DNA from: Mediterraneibacter gnavus ATCC 29149
Lineage (GTDB): Bacteria > Bacillota > Clostridia > Lachnospirales > Lachnospiraceae
DNA length: 64,000 bases
NCBI RefSeq assembly: GCF_008121495.1
Contig: NZ_CP043051.1
Coordinates: forward strand, 248,001-312,000
Direction: 5' to 3'
The position numbers and the translations under genes are program-made. The notes under the pieces were generated by a model, which worked only from the letters and a program-made list of their open reading frames with translations, was not told where the DNA came from and did not search any database. Positions 1 to 7,970 of this stretch are shown one piece after another (position 1 is the stretch's first letter; each line of letters begins with the position of its first letter).

Positions 1-123
1 ACGTGCCAGCTCACGTTGGGATGAAATACTATCGCTCTCTCGTTTTGCGCTGCCATCAATATCTTCATCATCTCTCGATAAACGGAGATAAATCGCAGCA
101 TGATACATTATTTTTTTCTGCAT
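1..123 (-). CDS. Large serine recombinase, N-terminal fragment (runs off the window)
   Basis: The first 41 codons of a minus-strand gene are present; the rest lies left of position 1. The start at 123 is preceded by an AGGAGG ribosome site. The sequence AAIYLRLSRDDED is the typical N-terminus of large serine recombinases of the TndX/TnpX type, with the serine of LRLS as the catalytic nucleophile. Such enzymes excise and integrate conjugative or mobilizable elements and usually sit near one end of the element, so an element end is expected a little to the left. Family is recognised from this short piece only. Confidence 0.8.
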   Translation of the reverse strand, partial: MQKKIMYHAAIYLRLSRDDEDIDGSAKRESDSISSQRELAR

Positions 124-296
124 TCTGCTTCCTCCTGATTTTTACTATTTTTTATTTCAGTCAGTTGAACCTGTCCTACGAGGTTACTTCTTATAGTAAT
201 TTTCAGGATTTCGCTGTTTTGTCCTGCATCTAAGTTACCATAACATCCTGCTACTGTAAAGAGTCTGTTGAAATTTTTAGTATTTTGTTTCTGCAA
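108..296 (-). CDS. Possible small ORF between DUF6870 gene and recombinase
   Basis: A 62-codon frame opening at a TTG overlaps the end of the DUF6870 gene by 20 bases and the start of the recombinase by 16 bases, the packing expected of a coupled operon gene. It contains VAGCYGNLDAGQN and ITIRSNLVGQV, which look protein-like. No family is recognised and the start codon has no clear ribosome site, so it may be only an open frame in the leader of the recombinase gene. Confidence 0.3.
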   Translation of the reverse strand: MQKQNTKNFNRLFTVAGCYGNLDAGQNSEILKITIRSNLVGQVQLTEIKNSKNQEEAECRKK

Positions 297-546
297 TTTT
301 TGAAATATACTGTTTCATCCGATCATTCAATGTCTCTTCACAGTCGGAATACCCAATCTTCACAACATACTCCCCCACCCGGACAAGATAGGGATTATGT
401 ACCTGCTCTACATACTCTTTCACTCGTTTTTGTACTGACTGTTTCGTATCAATCTCAATTTCACTAATATCCACAAGCTCATCTGGATTTACTTCTTTTA
501 TATTTACACGCTTCAATTCCTGCAAAGTTTTCCCATCCAAAAGCAT
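277..546 (-). CDS. DUF6870-like mobile-element accessory protein
   Basis: An 89-residue soluble protein on the minus strand. The central motif NPYLVRVGEYVVKIGYSD followed by LNDRMKQYI matches the small DUF6870 proteins repeatedly found in Firmicutes conjugative elements near the recombinase. The ATG at 546 follows GGAAGGGGG. Its molecular role is not known. Position beside a serine recombinase and upstream of mobilisation genes fits an element-encoded accessory gene. Family assignment is from memory of the pattern, not a search. Confidence 0.6.
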   Translation of the reverse strand: MLLDGKTLQELKRVNIKEVNPDELVDISEIEIDTKQSVQKRVKEYVEQVHNPYLVRVGEYVVKIGYSDCEETLNDRMKQYISKIAETKY

Positions 547-948
547 AACCCCCTTCCTATTTGAGATTCTATGCGTCCAGAAACTTGTCTCATTCTAAAA
601 ACCGTTCTTCTTTTGTCAAGGTTCATCCTTACATAAACCCAATCCCGGCACATGAAAAAAACAAGCATCGAAAAGATTTTCTTTTTTCTGCTTGTTTCTT
701 AACCTCCCCCAAACAGGGTTATTGAAGGGGAAAAACATTTCAGAGCAAGATTCGCCTATGTCCGACAATAACCCGTTTCCGGGTTTTTGCAGACTTGGCA
801 TTTCTTGATGGGGATTTCGCTCCCCATTCCCTCGATATAAAATCTGCACTTAAAACTTGCAGGTTGGCTCTCACAAAAAGTTGTGTTCGCAGCGCAATAC
901 CGAGGTATTGACGATGTGCATACGCACGAAGAAGAAAGGAGGCTTCCT
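547..948 (+). other. Gene-free region with three hairpins, candidate oriT
   Basis: No convincing gene lies here. Three perfect inverted repeats occur in a row: AACCCG/CGGGTT at 770-785, ATGGGGA/TCCCCAT at 808-827 and CAATACC/GGTATTG at 895-910. They lie directly upstream of mobC and the relaxase, which is where transfer origins of mobilizable and conjugative elements usually sit. The nic site itself cannot be identified by eye, so oriT is an inference from position and structure. Confidence 0.45.
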
Positions 949-1335
949 ATGGCAAGACCGAAAAAAACAATCTCCCGTCCGTATCGTATCACAGTCCGTT
1001 TTACAGATATGGAATATGGGTTAATAACAGATGCGGCTGAAGAAACTGGAGTTACCTTATCCGAATACATCCGCAAAATGGTGTTGGAAGGAAAAATAGC
1101 GATTCGCTATGAAGTAGTTGCTGATATCCCTGAATTACAAAAACTGACCGCTGAGTTTGGAAAAATCGGAAGTAACTTAAACCAGATTGCCCGCTATTTT
1201 CATACAGGCGGCGTCCGATCTAAAACCATGCAGGATGAAATTCAATCCTGTATCTCTGAACTTTGGAATTTAAGAAAAGACGTGACAAGAATGGCAGGTG
1301 ACTTTCATGGCAGTGTTGAAACATATCGTAAGTAA
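949..1335 (+). CDS. mobC: MobC-like relaxosome accessory protein
   Basis: A 128-residue protein starting at the ATG after AAAGGAGG (the frame is open further upstream but that part is not protein-like). The N-terminus has a ribbon-helix-helix pattern (YRITVRFTDMEY...LSEYIRKMVLEG), and the middle has GKIGSNLNQIARYFH, the conserved GxNLNQIA motif of MobC/MbeC-type accessory proteins. These bind oriT and help the relaxase nick DNA. The gene overlaps the relaxase start by about 29 bases, a normal mobC-relaxase arrangement. Confidence 0.85.
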   Translation: MARPKKTISRPYRITVRFTDMEYGLITDAAEETGVTLSEYIRKMVLEGKIAIRYEVVADIPELQKLTAEFGKIGSNLNQIARYFHTGGVRSKTMQDEIQSCISELWNLRKDVTRMAGDFHGSVETYRK

Positions 1336-1867
1336 AAATGCCAATTACGGAGAATCTTTGGATTATCTCCTATTCCAACATGATGAGCGAACAAAGAAAC
1401 CGATTTTAAATGAACATGGGCAAATGATATTACGAGAGGAATATTATCTGGATGGATTGAACTGCGAACCAATGTTATTTGATAAGGAATGCGAACGTCT
1501 TAACGATCAATATCACAAAAACCAAACCTATGATGAAATCAAATCCCATCATTATATCATCAGCTTTGATCCTGCTGATCGTGACGAATGTGGATTAACC
1601 GGAGAAAAAGCACAGGAACTGGGACTAGAATATGCCCGTAAAAATTTCCCCGGACATCAGGCTCTTGTCTGTACTCATACGGATGGTCACAATGAAAGCG
1701 GCAATATCCATGTGCATATCGTAATCAATAGTCTAAGAAAATACGATATTCCGAAAGAGGGCTATATGGAACGAAACTATAATGGTATCGTAATTTAAGA
1801 CACTTCAAGAGACATTTCTTAATGAATCTGATATACTGTAAACACTACAGAAAGAAGGATTATTATT

Positions 1868-2215
1868 ATGTCTCGAACAAGAAGAAATTTCTCTGCCAAA
1901 TTCAAATCAGAATTAGTGATTGAACTGCTCAAAGGAGAAAAAGACTTAAATACAATCGCAACCGAAAACAATATTCAGCCGAATCTTCTCCGCAACTGGA
2001 AGAAGGAGTTCCTCGATAAAGCATCCGTGGTTTTTAATGACACACGAGAGGATAATCTGAAAGAAAAACTCGCTTTAGAACGCAAGGAAAAAGCTGAATA
2101 TGCGAAAAAAGTTGGCCAGCTCACCATGCAGGTGGATTGGTTGAAAAAAAAATCTGAAGAAACACTTGGACCTGACTACGAGAGTAAATTTAGTCCAAAA
2201 CCTTTTGAAGACTAA
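1868..2215 (+). CDS. IS3-family transposase OrfA
   Basis: A 115-residue protein with an N-terminal helix-turn-helix (RRNFSAKFKSELVIELLKGE...IATENNIQPNLLRNWKKEF) followed by a leucine-zipper-like helix ending in QVDWLKKK. This is the DNA-binding half of an IS3-family transposase. A run of nine A bases in the WLKKK codons lies in the overlap with OrfB. The frame of OrfB is +1 relative to OrfA rather than the usual -1. Confidence 0.9.
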   Translation: MSRTRRNFSAKFKSELVIELLKGEKDLNTIATENNIQPNLLRNWKKEFLDKASVVFNDTREDNLKEKLALERKEKAEYAKKVGQLTMQVDWLKKKSEETLGPDYESKFSPKPFED

Positions 2216-3026
2216 AGAACTTCCAGTTAAAACAGGAGCTACACTTCTTGATATCAATCGTACCAGTGTTTATTACAAGGGCATGCCCATATCTCAGGAG
2301 GAGTTGGATTGCAAATCGATCATAGATCGATTACACACGGATAATCCGGCCTGGGGAGCACGACAACTGTCTGCTCAACTGAAGAAGCGTGGGCATCAGG
2401 TTGGTCGCCGGAAAACGCGCCGTTATATGAATGAAATGGGGATTGATCCAATTTATCCAAAAATGAACCTTTCTAAACGTATGCGACAGGCTAAAGTCTG
2501 CCCGTATCTGCTACGTAACGCCGTTATCGACCGTCCAAATCAGGCATGGTCAATCGACATTACATACATCCCCATTAAGCGTGGATTTCTGTATCTGACC
2601 GCTGTGATTGACTGGTACAGCCGCTGTATCGTTGGCTGGGAAGTCGATGATACTCTGGATACCAGAATGGTCATAACTGCGTTAAAAAAGGCGTTTATAG
2701 TGGCAAAACCTGTTATCCTGAATTCAGATCAGGGCTGTCAGTTTACAAGCAATGAGTACATGAATTTCCTCAAAGAGAACCAGATCCGTCAAAGCATGGA
2801 TGGTAAAAGCCGGTGGGCTGACAATATCATGATTGAACGATGGTTCCGAAGCTTCAAGTACGAGGAAGCATATCTGACCCAATATAACAATATCAGAGAA
2901 GCACGGAAGGCAATCGGTAAATATGTGCACACTTACAACTTTGAACGTTGTCATTCTGCACTCAATAATCAAACACCGGCATCCTGCTATTATCCGATTC
3001 TGTTACTGGATGATCATGCAGCCTAA
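2166..3026 (+). CDS. IS3-family transposase OrfB (DDE integrase)
   Basis: A 286-residue rve-type integrase. The catalytic triad is visible: SIDITYIPIKRG (first Asp), LNSDQGCQFTS (second Asp) and NIMIERWFRSFK (Glu). The HTH_21-type region WGARQLSAQLKKRGHQVGRRKTRRYM precedes it. The TTG at 2166 is the first start in frame; the frame itself opens after a TGA near 2142, so expression needs either internal initiation or a -2/+1 slip at the A run. The reading frame is intact, so the element may be active. Confidence 0.9.
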   Translation: MDLTTRVNLVQNLLKTKELPVKTGATLLDINRTSVYYKGMPISQEELDCKSIIDRLHTDNPAWGARQLSAQLKKRGHQVGRRKTRRYMNEMGIDPIYPKMNLSKRMRQAKVCPYLLRNAVIDRPNQAWSIDITYIPIKRGFLYLTAVIDWYSRCIVGWEVDDTLDTRMVITALKKAFIVAKPVILNSDQGCQFTSNEYMNFLKENQIRQSMDGKSRWADNIMIERWFRSFKYEEAYLTQYNNIREARKAIGKYVHTYNFERCHSALNNQTPASCYYPILLLDDHAA

Positions 3027-3848
3027 GGGGGGATTTTCTCCCCTACCCAGTTACATATATCAGTTCATTATAAAAAGCTTAGATTTTTGTCTTGACAACT
3101 GAACCACTATAAACAGTGATTGTCTTGCTGGATACAAACACCATTTAACAAATAACTATCTAAGGCACTTGCAAAAATCTCTCATGGATACCTGCCACCG
3201 AGAAAATCTCCCTCAGGTGGATTTACTCTCACCTTCTGAAAATAAAATCAAAAATCGGGAATATTATGCCTCCCGGTACGGACAAGAAAAATTAGATAAA
3301 TTGAATGAACAAATTCTTGCAGATGGACTAACACCTCGCAAAACCACATTTCAGACACAGAAACAATACCTGCGAGACGCTATTACAGAAATTTCCCATA
3401 CAGCAAAAGATGTGGAAGATTTTAAAAAACAGCTTTATGAAAAATATCAGATCGTTGTAACGGAACATCGTGGACGTTTCAGCTATCTGCACCCGGAACG
3501 AGAAAAGAATATTACCGGACGTGCTTTAGGAACAAAGTATGAGAAAGACTATCTGCAACAGCAATTTGAATCCAACCACAGAACTCCAAATATTCATCCT
3601 GATATTTCCTCTGATCCTATGGACATCTTATTCATTAAATCTAATCTGCGACTGGTCATTGACTTACAAAACTGTGTAAAAGCACAACAAAGCCAAGCCT
3701 ATGCCCGAAAGGTCAAACTCACCAATCTTCAGGAAATGGCAAAGACCATTGCCTATGTGCAGGAACATGAATATGATACCAGAGAAATTCTGGAAGATAA
3801 ATTTTCTTCTGTAAAAGAACGAACCTCTAATTCTAGAAAACAATTAAA

Positions 3849-4105
3849 TGAATATTCTTGTGCGATGAAATCACACTTCCGGAAATTTGGAAATCAGAGT
3901 TCCGGTACTCGGAAATCGCCTATTTTGTGCTTGATGACTTATCCATTTCTGTTTGGATATTGGTCAAGACCTTGCCGCATCTGCGGTGCGTAGCAGTCTT
4001 TACCAATGTCTCAACAGAAATTATGATTCGGTATGCACAAAAACGGATCTAAAAAGTGATTTCCATATCACCGGACAGCTGATGTAAAACCATCCGGAAT
4101 ATTCA
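3849..4105. mobile_element. 257-bp MITE-like insertion in the relaxase gene
   Basis: The block has perfect 9-bp terminal inverted repeats, TGAATATTC at 3849-3857 and GAATATTCA at 4097-4105. It is flanked by direct repeats of ATTAAA (3843-3848 and 4106-4111); counting the shared CA, the repeat is CAATTAAA. Taking out one period of 263 bp restores the relaxase frame exactly. Inside are protein-like stretches (WKSEFRYSEIAYFVLDDL, then in another frame DIGQDLAASAVRSSLYQCL up to a TAA), so it may carry a decayed gene rather than being purely non-coding. No family is recognised. Confidence 0.6.
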
Positions 4106-4496
4106 ATTAAAAACTGTGGAATCGGAATTAAAGAACCTCAATCAACAACTCCACTACACCGGACAGTATCTTGCAAATAAATCTGTCTATGCACAATTTC
4201 GTAAAAGCAAAAATAAGCAGAAATTCCGTCAGGAACATTCTGCCGAACTTACATTTTATGAAAAGGCTGTAACATCACTAAAAGAGAAAAACGGAACGCA
4301 GCCCCTTCCCACGATGAAGCAACTGAGAGAACAGAAGGAAAAACTTCTAACTCAAAAAGATACTCTCCAGAAACAATACGACTATTACCGGGATTACCAG
4401 AAAGAACTACATACTGTATGTCGTAACGTGGATATGATACTTGGATGGAATCCTCCAATCCAAACTACACATACCAAAGAATTTCAATTATAAAAG

Positions 4497-4534
4497 AAGT
4501 CTCCTCGGTCTTTTACAGATCGGGAGACTTTTTT
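4497..4534 (+). terminator. Rho-independent terminator after the relaxase
   Basis: AAGTCTCC pairs with GGAGACTT across a short loop and is followed by a T run. It lies just after the relaxase stop codon and separates the mobilisation genes from the minus-strand array that follows. Confidence 0.85.
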
Positions 4535-4598
4535 AACGGGTAGTGTTCTTATTTACTTATTGAGTTCTGCAAACCGAAAGTTGGATAGAAGAACTAAT

Positions 4599-5129
4599 TT
4601 AAAGCAATTCTACATCAATATTTTCAGCAACAAAAATTTCTTTTACTTTATCAAAATTACTGCTCATTATTGTTGCTTCCTTAAGATTTGGAAATTGTCT
4701 TATTTCTGAGGAAGTTATATTGTTTAAATCAAAGCATTCATCTTCTCCATCCCATTGTGGAATTATATTCATATACACTTCATTGCCACCATCCATGTCG
4801 ATTTTTTCTACATAATGTGCAAATTCCCTTGGGATAGACAATTGTCTAAAAAAATTAAGCGCCGGTTCAATTACAGTATAGCTATCTGTATTTATCTCTA
4901 GTTCTTTATGCTCATCAGCAAAATCATAAATATCAAAACAAGGCTTTAATAAATTCAAGTCATACATCAAAACTTGAATTACTGCAAGTTTAAAATTTAA
5001 ATTTTCAAACTGTAAGATTCCTTCTGTATTATTATCACCAGGTTCTCTTAAGAACTTTTCTTTATTATCATCTTTTACTTTATCTAGTTCAACTTCTTTT
5101 TTTCTTCCAAACAGTCCGAATAAACCCAT
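4599..5129 (-). CDS. DUF6892-like protein, probable immunity protein
   Basis: A 176-residue soluble protein starting MGLFGLFGRKKE at the ATG after GGAG; the longer TTG frame is less likely. The features NFKLAVIQVLMYD, FDIYDFADEH, MDGGNEVYMNI and WDGEDECFDL match the DUF6892 type seen in toxin-immunity loci of Firmicutes. It is the last gene of the minus-strand array. Cytoplasmic by sequence, with no signal peptide or membrane segment. The immunity role is inferred from its surroundings. Confidence 0.6.
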   Translation of the reverse strand: MGLFGLFGRKKEVELDKVKDDNKEKFLREPGDNNTEGILQFENLNFKLAVIQVLMYDLNLLKPCFDIYDFADEHKELEINTDSYTVIEPALNFFRQLSIPREFAHYVEKIDMDGGNEVYMNIIPQWDGEDECFDLNNITSSEIRQFPNLKEATIMSSNFDKVKEIFVAENIDVELL

Positions 5130-5259
5130 TTTTTGTTTCTCCAATTATTATATTTTTGAGTATTACAAATTTTGTCATACCATTTTTCTCTTCCAATAAA
5201 CTGAGAATTATCAATTAAATTTTAAAAAAATAATCTCATTAACTTCTAATTTCTGTTTT

Positions 5260-5805
5260 TTACTCAACTTTAGTGTAGTTCTCCATACTAAAAGTTTCTA
5301 AATCAATCACTACCGCAACAACATTGTCCTCATTTTCTTCAATAAGCCATAAGCGAGTCCATAAGGTTTGGTCGTTCATATTGGTAGCAGTTTTATCCTC
5401 ACCATCGGTAATGATTTTTTCGGGATCTAATTTTGTTACAAAAATGTTTTCGGGTTTAAGACCTGGCAGGCTGCTCTTAAGTTCCTCCTCTGTTAGTCCT
5501 GCTATATCCATTGCTTCAGCACCGTTATAATACTCAACATCTCCGTACCAGTAGTTATCGTTAACATTCTCGATGAATTTTAACCACATAAACTTATCGT
5601 CAACGAATTTATAACCAGCACCAGAGCCGGTATCTATTTCCCATGTTCCTTGTATCAGTGCATTATCATCATTATTATCTTTGCTGTCAGTAGTATCGGC
5701 GCAAGCGGTAAGCCCAAATAGTGTAAAACAGATCATCAGAATAGCTGCTGCAATTCTGAAAAACCCACTTTTGCGGTATTTAATCAAATTCATATCATAG
5801 TTCAT
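5260..5805 (-). CDS. Lipoprotein of unknown function
   Basis: A 181-residue protein with a type II signal peptide: basic start, hydrophobic segment, then FGLTACAD with the lipobox cysteine near residue 35. The start at 5805 follows GGAGG. The mature part contains ALIQGTWEIDTGSGAGYKF and a terminal domain rich in acidic residues, resembling small DUF5640-like lipocalin-fold lipoproteins in clostridia. It would be anchored on the outer face of the membrane. It may be an immunity lipoprotein like its neighbours, but nothing in the sequence proves this. Confidence 0.6.
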   Translation of the reverse strand: MNYDMNLIKYRKSGFFRIAAAILMICFTLFGLTACADTTDSKDNNDDNALIQGTWEIDTGSGAGYKFVDDKFMWLKFIENVNDNYWYGDVEYYNGAEAMDIAGLTEEELKSSLPGLKPENIFVTKLDPEKIITDGEDKTATNMNDQTLWTRLWLIEENEDNVVAVVIDLETFSMENYTKVE

Positions 5806-5980
5806 AAGTAACCTCCAAGTTCAAATTTGTTATCCTTATTCTACCATACTCCAACTGTGTTTTCTATCCTTATTAGACAAGAACAATCAGCTTTTATCTG
5901 ACTGTTTCTTTTCGCTATAAGAAAAGTAGGAATACCTTTTATGGCTTCCCTGCTCAGTGATACTATCAGTTCCCTAAATT

Positions 5981-6253
5981 TTAAATACTGGTAACAGTCT
6001 TAACTTTATAGCCCCTTAATCTATTAAGAGCTCTTAATCTATCAATAAAATTATCTAATGCTTCTTCCTCATCAAAATAAATATCTTGTGAATTTGTAAC
6101 CTTACTAGCTCTTTCATCTGTTGCATAAACAATCCACTTATCATTCTCACACCTTAACACAACTTCATTTTCTCTATTATACCTTTCTTCATTCATATTA
6201 TAACCTTGTAATTTCTCGTCCTTTATAATTTTTATTGCTTCTTTTATATTCAT
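5981..6253 (-). CDS. Imm59-like small immunity protein
   Basis: A 90-residue soluble protein with EKLQGYNMNEERYNRENEV, WIVYATDERASK and EEEALDNFIDRLRALN. This pattern is what I recall of the Imm59 family of polymorphic-toxin immunity proteins, which bind and block a cognate toxin in the cytoplasm. The ATG at 6253 follows AAGGGAAG. No toxin gene is adjacent, so the gene would be an orphan immunity gene. A weak hairpin (AACAGTCAG/CTGATTGTT) at about 5890-5915 may end its transcript. Confidence 0.55.
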   Translation of the reverse strand: MNIKEAIKIIKDEKLQGYNMNEERYNRENEVVLRCENDKWIVYATDERASKVTNSQDIYFDEEEALDNFIDRLRALNRLRGYKVKTVTSI

Positions 6254-6276
6254 ATTTTATCTTCCCTTTAAATGAT

Positions 6277-7053
6277 TTATTTGCTAGAGAACCAACTCCA
6301 TGTCTGATTTGTCTCACACCACTTCTTTATGTGATCAGGCAATCGTTCCATATACATATTCCGATATTTTTCTGGATTCTGCAGGATGGTTTGCACCAGC
6401 TCTTTTTCATTTAATCCCAGATTTTCTTTCAGCTCTTGAAACTGGCGTGCAAAAGCATTGATAATATGTTCCCTTTGCTCTCCCACTATAATTCTTGGTA
6501 TTATTTGAAACTTTTCCCAAAGATACTGATTATAATTTTCGATTTCTTTAATATGTATTTTGAAACCTAAATCTATCTTTATTACCTCTCCTGTCATATA
6601 AATAAAAAACACAGGTGTTACTGCTCTTCCATTCAGGCTTGAGCTTCCTTCTGCCCATCCGAATATAGCCAGATCTTTTGCTATAAGCCTGTCTCCTGCA
6701 TAAAGCCAATGTGTTCCTGATTTTAGTAATCCTAACACTTTTTTATCCATTGTATTTTCAATAGGATAAAATTTTTCATTTTTCACAAGCTCTTCTAGTT
6801 CACATTTTGTAAAAATCCGATTAAAGTATGGCATACAATGATATGAAATTCTTATATATTTTATCATTGGGCAACTCATCACAAAGGCAGCTATTCCACA
6901 TAGTATCCCAAGCCATAAGTTTTCACGATTTCCATCACGAACAAGCAAAATAATCGCCGCTACAAATATAAAAACACAAAATAACCACGCCCCAAGAAAT
7001 AAAAGTTTTTTTACTGGATATAATCGTTGCCATTCTAATTTTTTTAGTTGCAT
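6277..7053 (-). CDS. Membrane protein, paralogue of 12902-13675
   Basis: A 258-residue protein with two N-terminal membrane segments (LFLGAWLFCVFIFVAAIILL and a second near residues 55-70), then a soluble domain with YHCMPYFNRIFTKCELEELV, LIAKDLAIFGWAEGSSSLNG and a C-terminal helical part ending near DHIKKWCE. It is clearly paralogous to 12902-13675 and, more distantly, to 11077-12117 (LEW/IEW near the N-terminus followed by YP[VIL]KK, and the SxKYxC/YHC motif). The function is unknown; repeated copies in the array suggest membrane-located immunity to related toxins. Confidence 0.65.
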   Translation of the reverse strand: MQLKKLEWQRLYPVKKLLFLGAWLFCVFIFVAAIILLVRDGNRENLWLGILCGIAAFVMSCPMIKYIRISYHCMPYFNRIFTKCELEELVKNEKFYPIENTMDKKVLGLLKSGTHWLYAGDRLIAKDLAIFGWAEGSSSLNGRAVTPVFFIYMTGEVIKIDLGFKIHIKEIENYNQYLWEKFQIIPRIIVGEQREHIINAFARQFQELKENLGLNEKELVQTILQNPEKYRNMYMERLPDHIKKWCETNQTWSWFSSK

Positions 7054-7071
7054 AATCAAGCATTCCCTTCC

Positions 7072-7527
7072 TTATCCCTTAATCGCCTCATCCAAAACCT
7101 TATCAAACATTTCGTAAAAATTACGGAATCGATGGATTTCTCTTCCAGACGGCTGATCCAATTCCATATAACATTGATTTTTATATTGGTAGACATACCA
7201 GCTAATATTACTTTCGCCTAAAAATAAGTATTCTCTCTGCTTTTCATTTTCATACCATATGTGATTGAATTCCAATAGTCCATAAACAAGCTGCTTCATT
7301 TCATGCTCTAATAAATACTGATCTACACCATATAAAATAAATCCATTAAATTCTATTCCGTTTATCCTTGAAAGAACATCCAGATATTGTTGCGGAATTT
7401 CCATGTTCCATTTCTCTTTTGCAGTTGTTACCAATTCATAAATTTCTTTCTCGGATGCACCGGAATTTATTTCCTCATCATATAGTTCTTTCTCTTCTCT
7501 TATCTGCTGTAAATAAATTTCCCACAT
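7072..7527 (-). CDS. YrhA/SUKH-like immunity protein
   Basis: A 151-residue soluble protein. The start is taken at the ATG (7527) eleven bases after AAGGAG, not the GTG within that site. It contains AKEKWNMEIPQQYLDVLSRINGIEFNGFILYG, the SMI1/KNR4 (SUKH) pattern in which a small helical region leads into a strand with a conserved NG...F..YG. SUKH proteins are broad immunity proteins against nuclease and other toxins. A YrhA-like assignment within this superfamily is likely. Neighbouring genes point the same way. Confidence 0.7.
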   Translation of the reverse strand: MWEIYLQQIREEKELYDEEINSGASEKEIYELVTTAKEKWNMEIPQQYLDVLSRINGIEFNGFILYGVDQYLLEHEMKQLVYGLLEFNHIWYENEKQREYLFLGESNISWYVYQYKNQCYMELDQPSGREIHRFRNFYEMFDKVLDEAIKG

Positions 7528-7540
7528 AAAATTCTGCACT

Positions 7541-7970
7541 CCTTCGAGATTTCATAATCTAATGCCATTGTAGAATCATCCGCATTGCAAATCCTTGACT
7601 ACAATGCAGTTCTTTCCCCATTTGCTTTAAAAAATAATCTTCCTCTTTCGGAAAGACCTGTTTTGTCATATATTGTTGATCAGCACATTATAATATGCCA
7701 TTTTCAGAAAAATAAATAGTGCAGAAATAATACGGGGATCTTCCATCCCCGAACCCCTGGAATCCTTGTTATAACAGTAATAGAAAAAATTATTACCGTT
7801 ATAACAAGGCTAAAAATGGGATGTTTTAATTTTCCGAATTCTGCAAATTATGGCATCAAATAAAATGCGTTGTAACAATTTTAAGAAGTCTATTTTCTCA
7901 GTTGATTCCTGCATCACACAATCAAGTGAACTCCATCCATCTGTTACAGGAGTATAGATATCTCTAGTTA
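7541..7970 (-). other. Decayed coding region without an intact gene
   Basis: Two short minus-strand open stretches are visible. One covers about 7559-7680 and ends HCSQGFAMRMILQWH before a TAG. The other (7810-7974) starts at a TTG overlapping the stop of the next gene and reads TRDIYTPVTDGWSSLD. Both look like ends of lost genes. Between them lies the long palindrome at 7764-7809. No family can be named. Confidence 0.4.
7764..7809. repeat. 46-bp near-perfect palindrome
   Basis: Arms CCTTGTTATAAC and GTTATAACAAGG are perfect 12-bp inverted repeats, and the pairing continues after one mismatch with GTAATA/TATTAC, leaving an A-rich loop. There is no T run on either side, so it is not a standard terminator. 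It could be a recombination site, the end of a lost mobile element, or a strong operator. Confidence 0.75.

Larger units (their letters stand above)
1775..3114 (+). mobile_element. Complete IS3-family insertion sequence (1778-3111) with AAC target duplication
   Basis: The element is 1334 bp. Its ends are imperfect inverted repeats: the left begins TATAATGGTATCG and the right, read inward, TATAGTGGTTC, both reaching a shared AAGAC about 20 bases in. The flanking AAC at 1775-1777 and 3112-3114 is a 3-bp target duplication, normal for IS3-family elements. It carries orfA and orfB and lies inside the relaxase gene in the same direction. Confidence 0.9.
1307..4493 (+). pseudogene. Relaxase (MobA/VirD2 family), interrupted by two insertions
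   Basis: The N-terminal part (1307-1777) has NYGESLDYLLFQHDE with the likely catalytic tyrosine and the metal-binding motif NIHVHIVINS. Reading then stops in an IS3 element (1778-3111). Removing it with one copy of the AAC duplication restores the frame: ERN joins SDCLAGYKHHL and continues to about 3848. A second 263-bp block (257-bp element plus 6-bp repeat) shifts the frame; removing it joins RKQLK to TVESELKNLNQQ and the gene runs to the stop at 4493. The repaired protein has the size and C-terminal coiled coil (HYTGQYLANKSVYAQF, YYRDYQKEL) of relaxases from Firmicutes conjugative elements. The gene is therefore inactive here, which would leave the element non-mobile unless helped in trans. 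Confidence 0.9.

Noticed and set aside
883-948. Longer MobC start at 883
   Set aside because: The ATG at 949 has a perfect ribosome site, and the upstream codons contain the inverted repeat of the candidate oriT.
3169-3993. Separate gene on the right side of the first IS
   Set aside because: It is the middle of the relaxase. Joining it to the 1307-1777 part restores one frame, and its last 48 codons belong to the 257-bp insertion.
7764-7809. Palindrome as a CRISPR repeat
   Set aside because: Only one copy, no spacers and no cas genes in the window.
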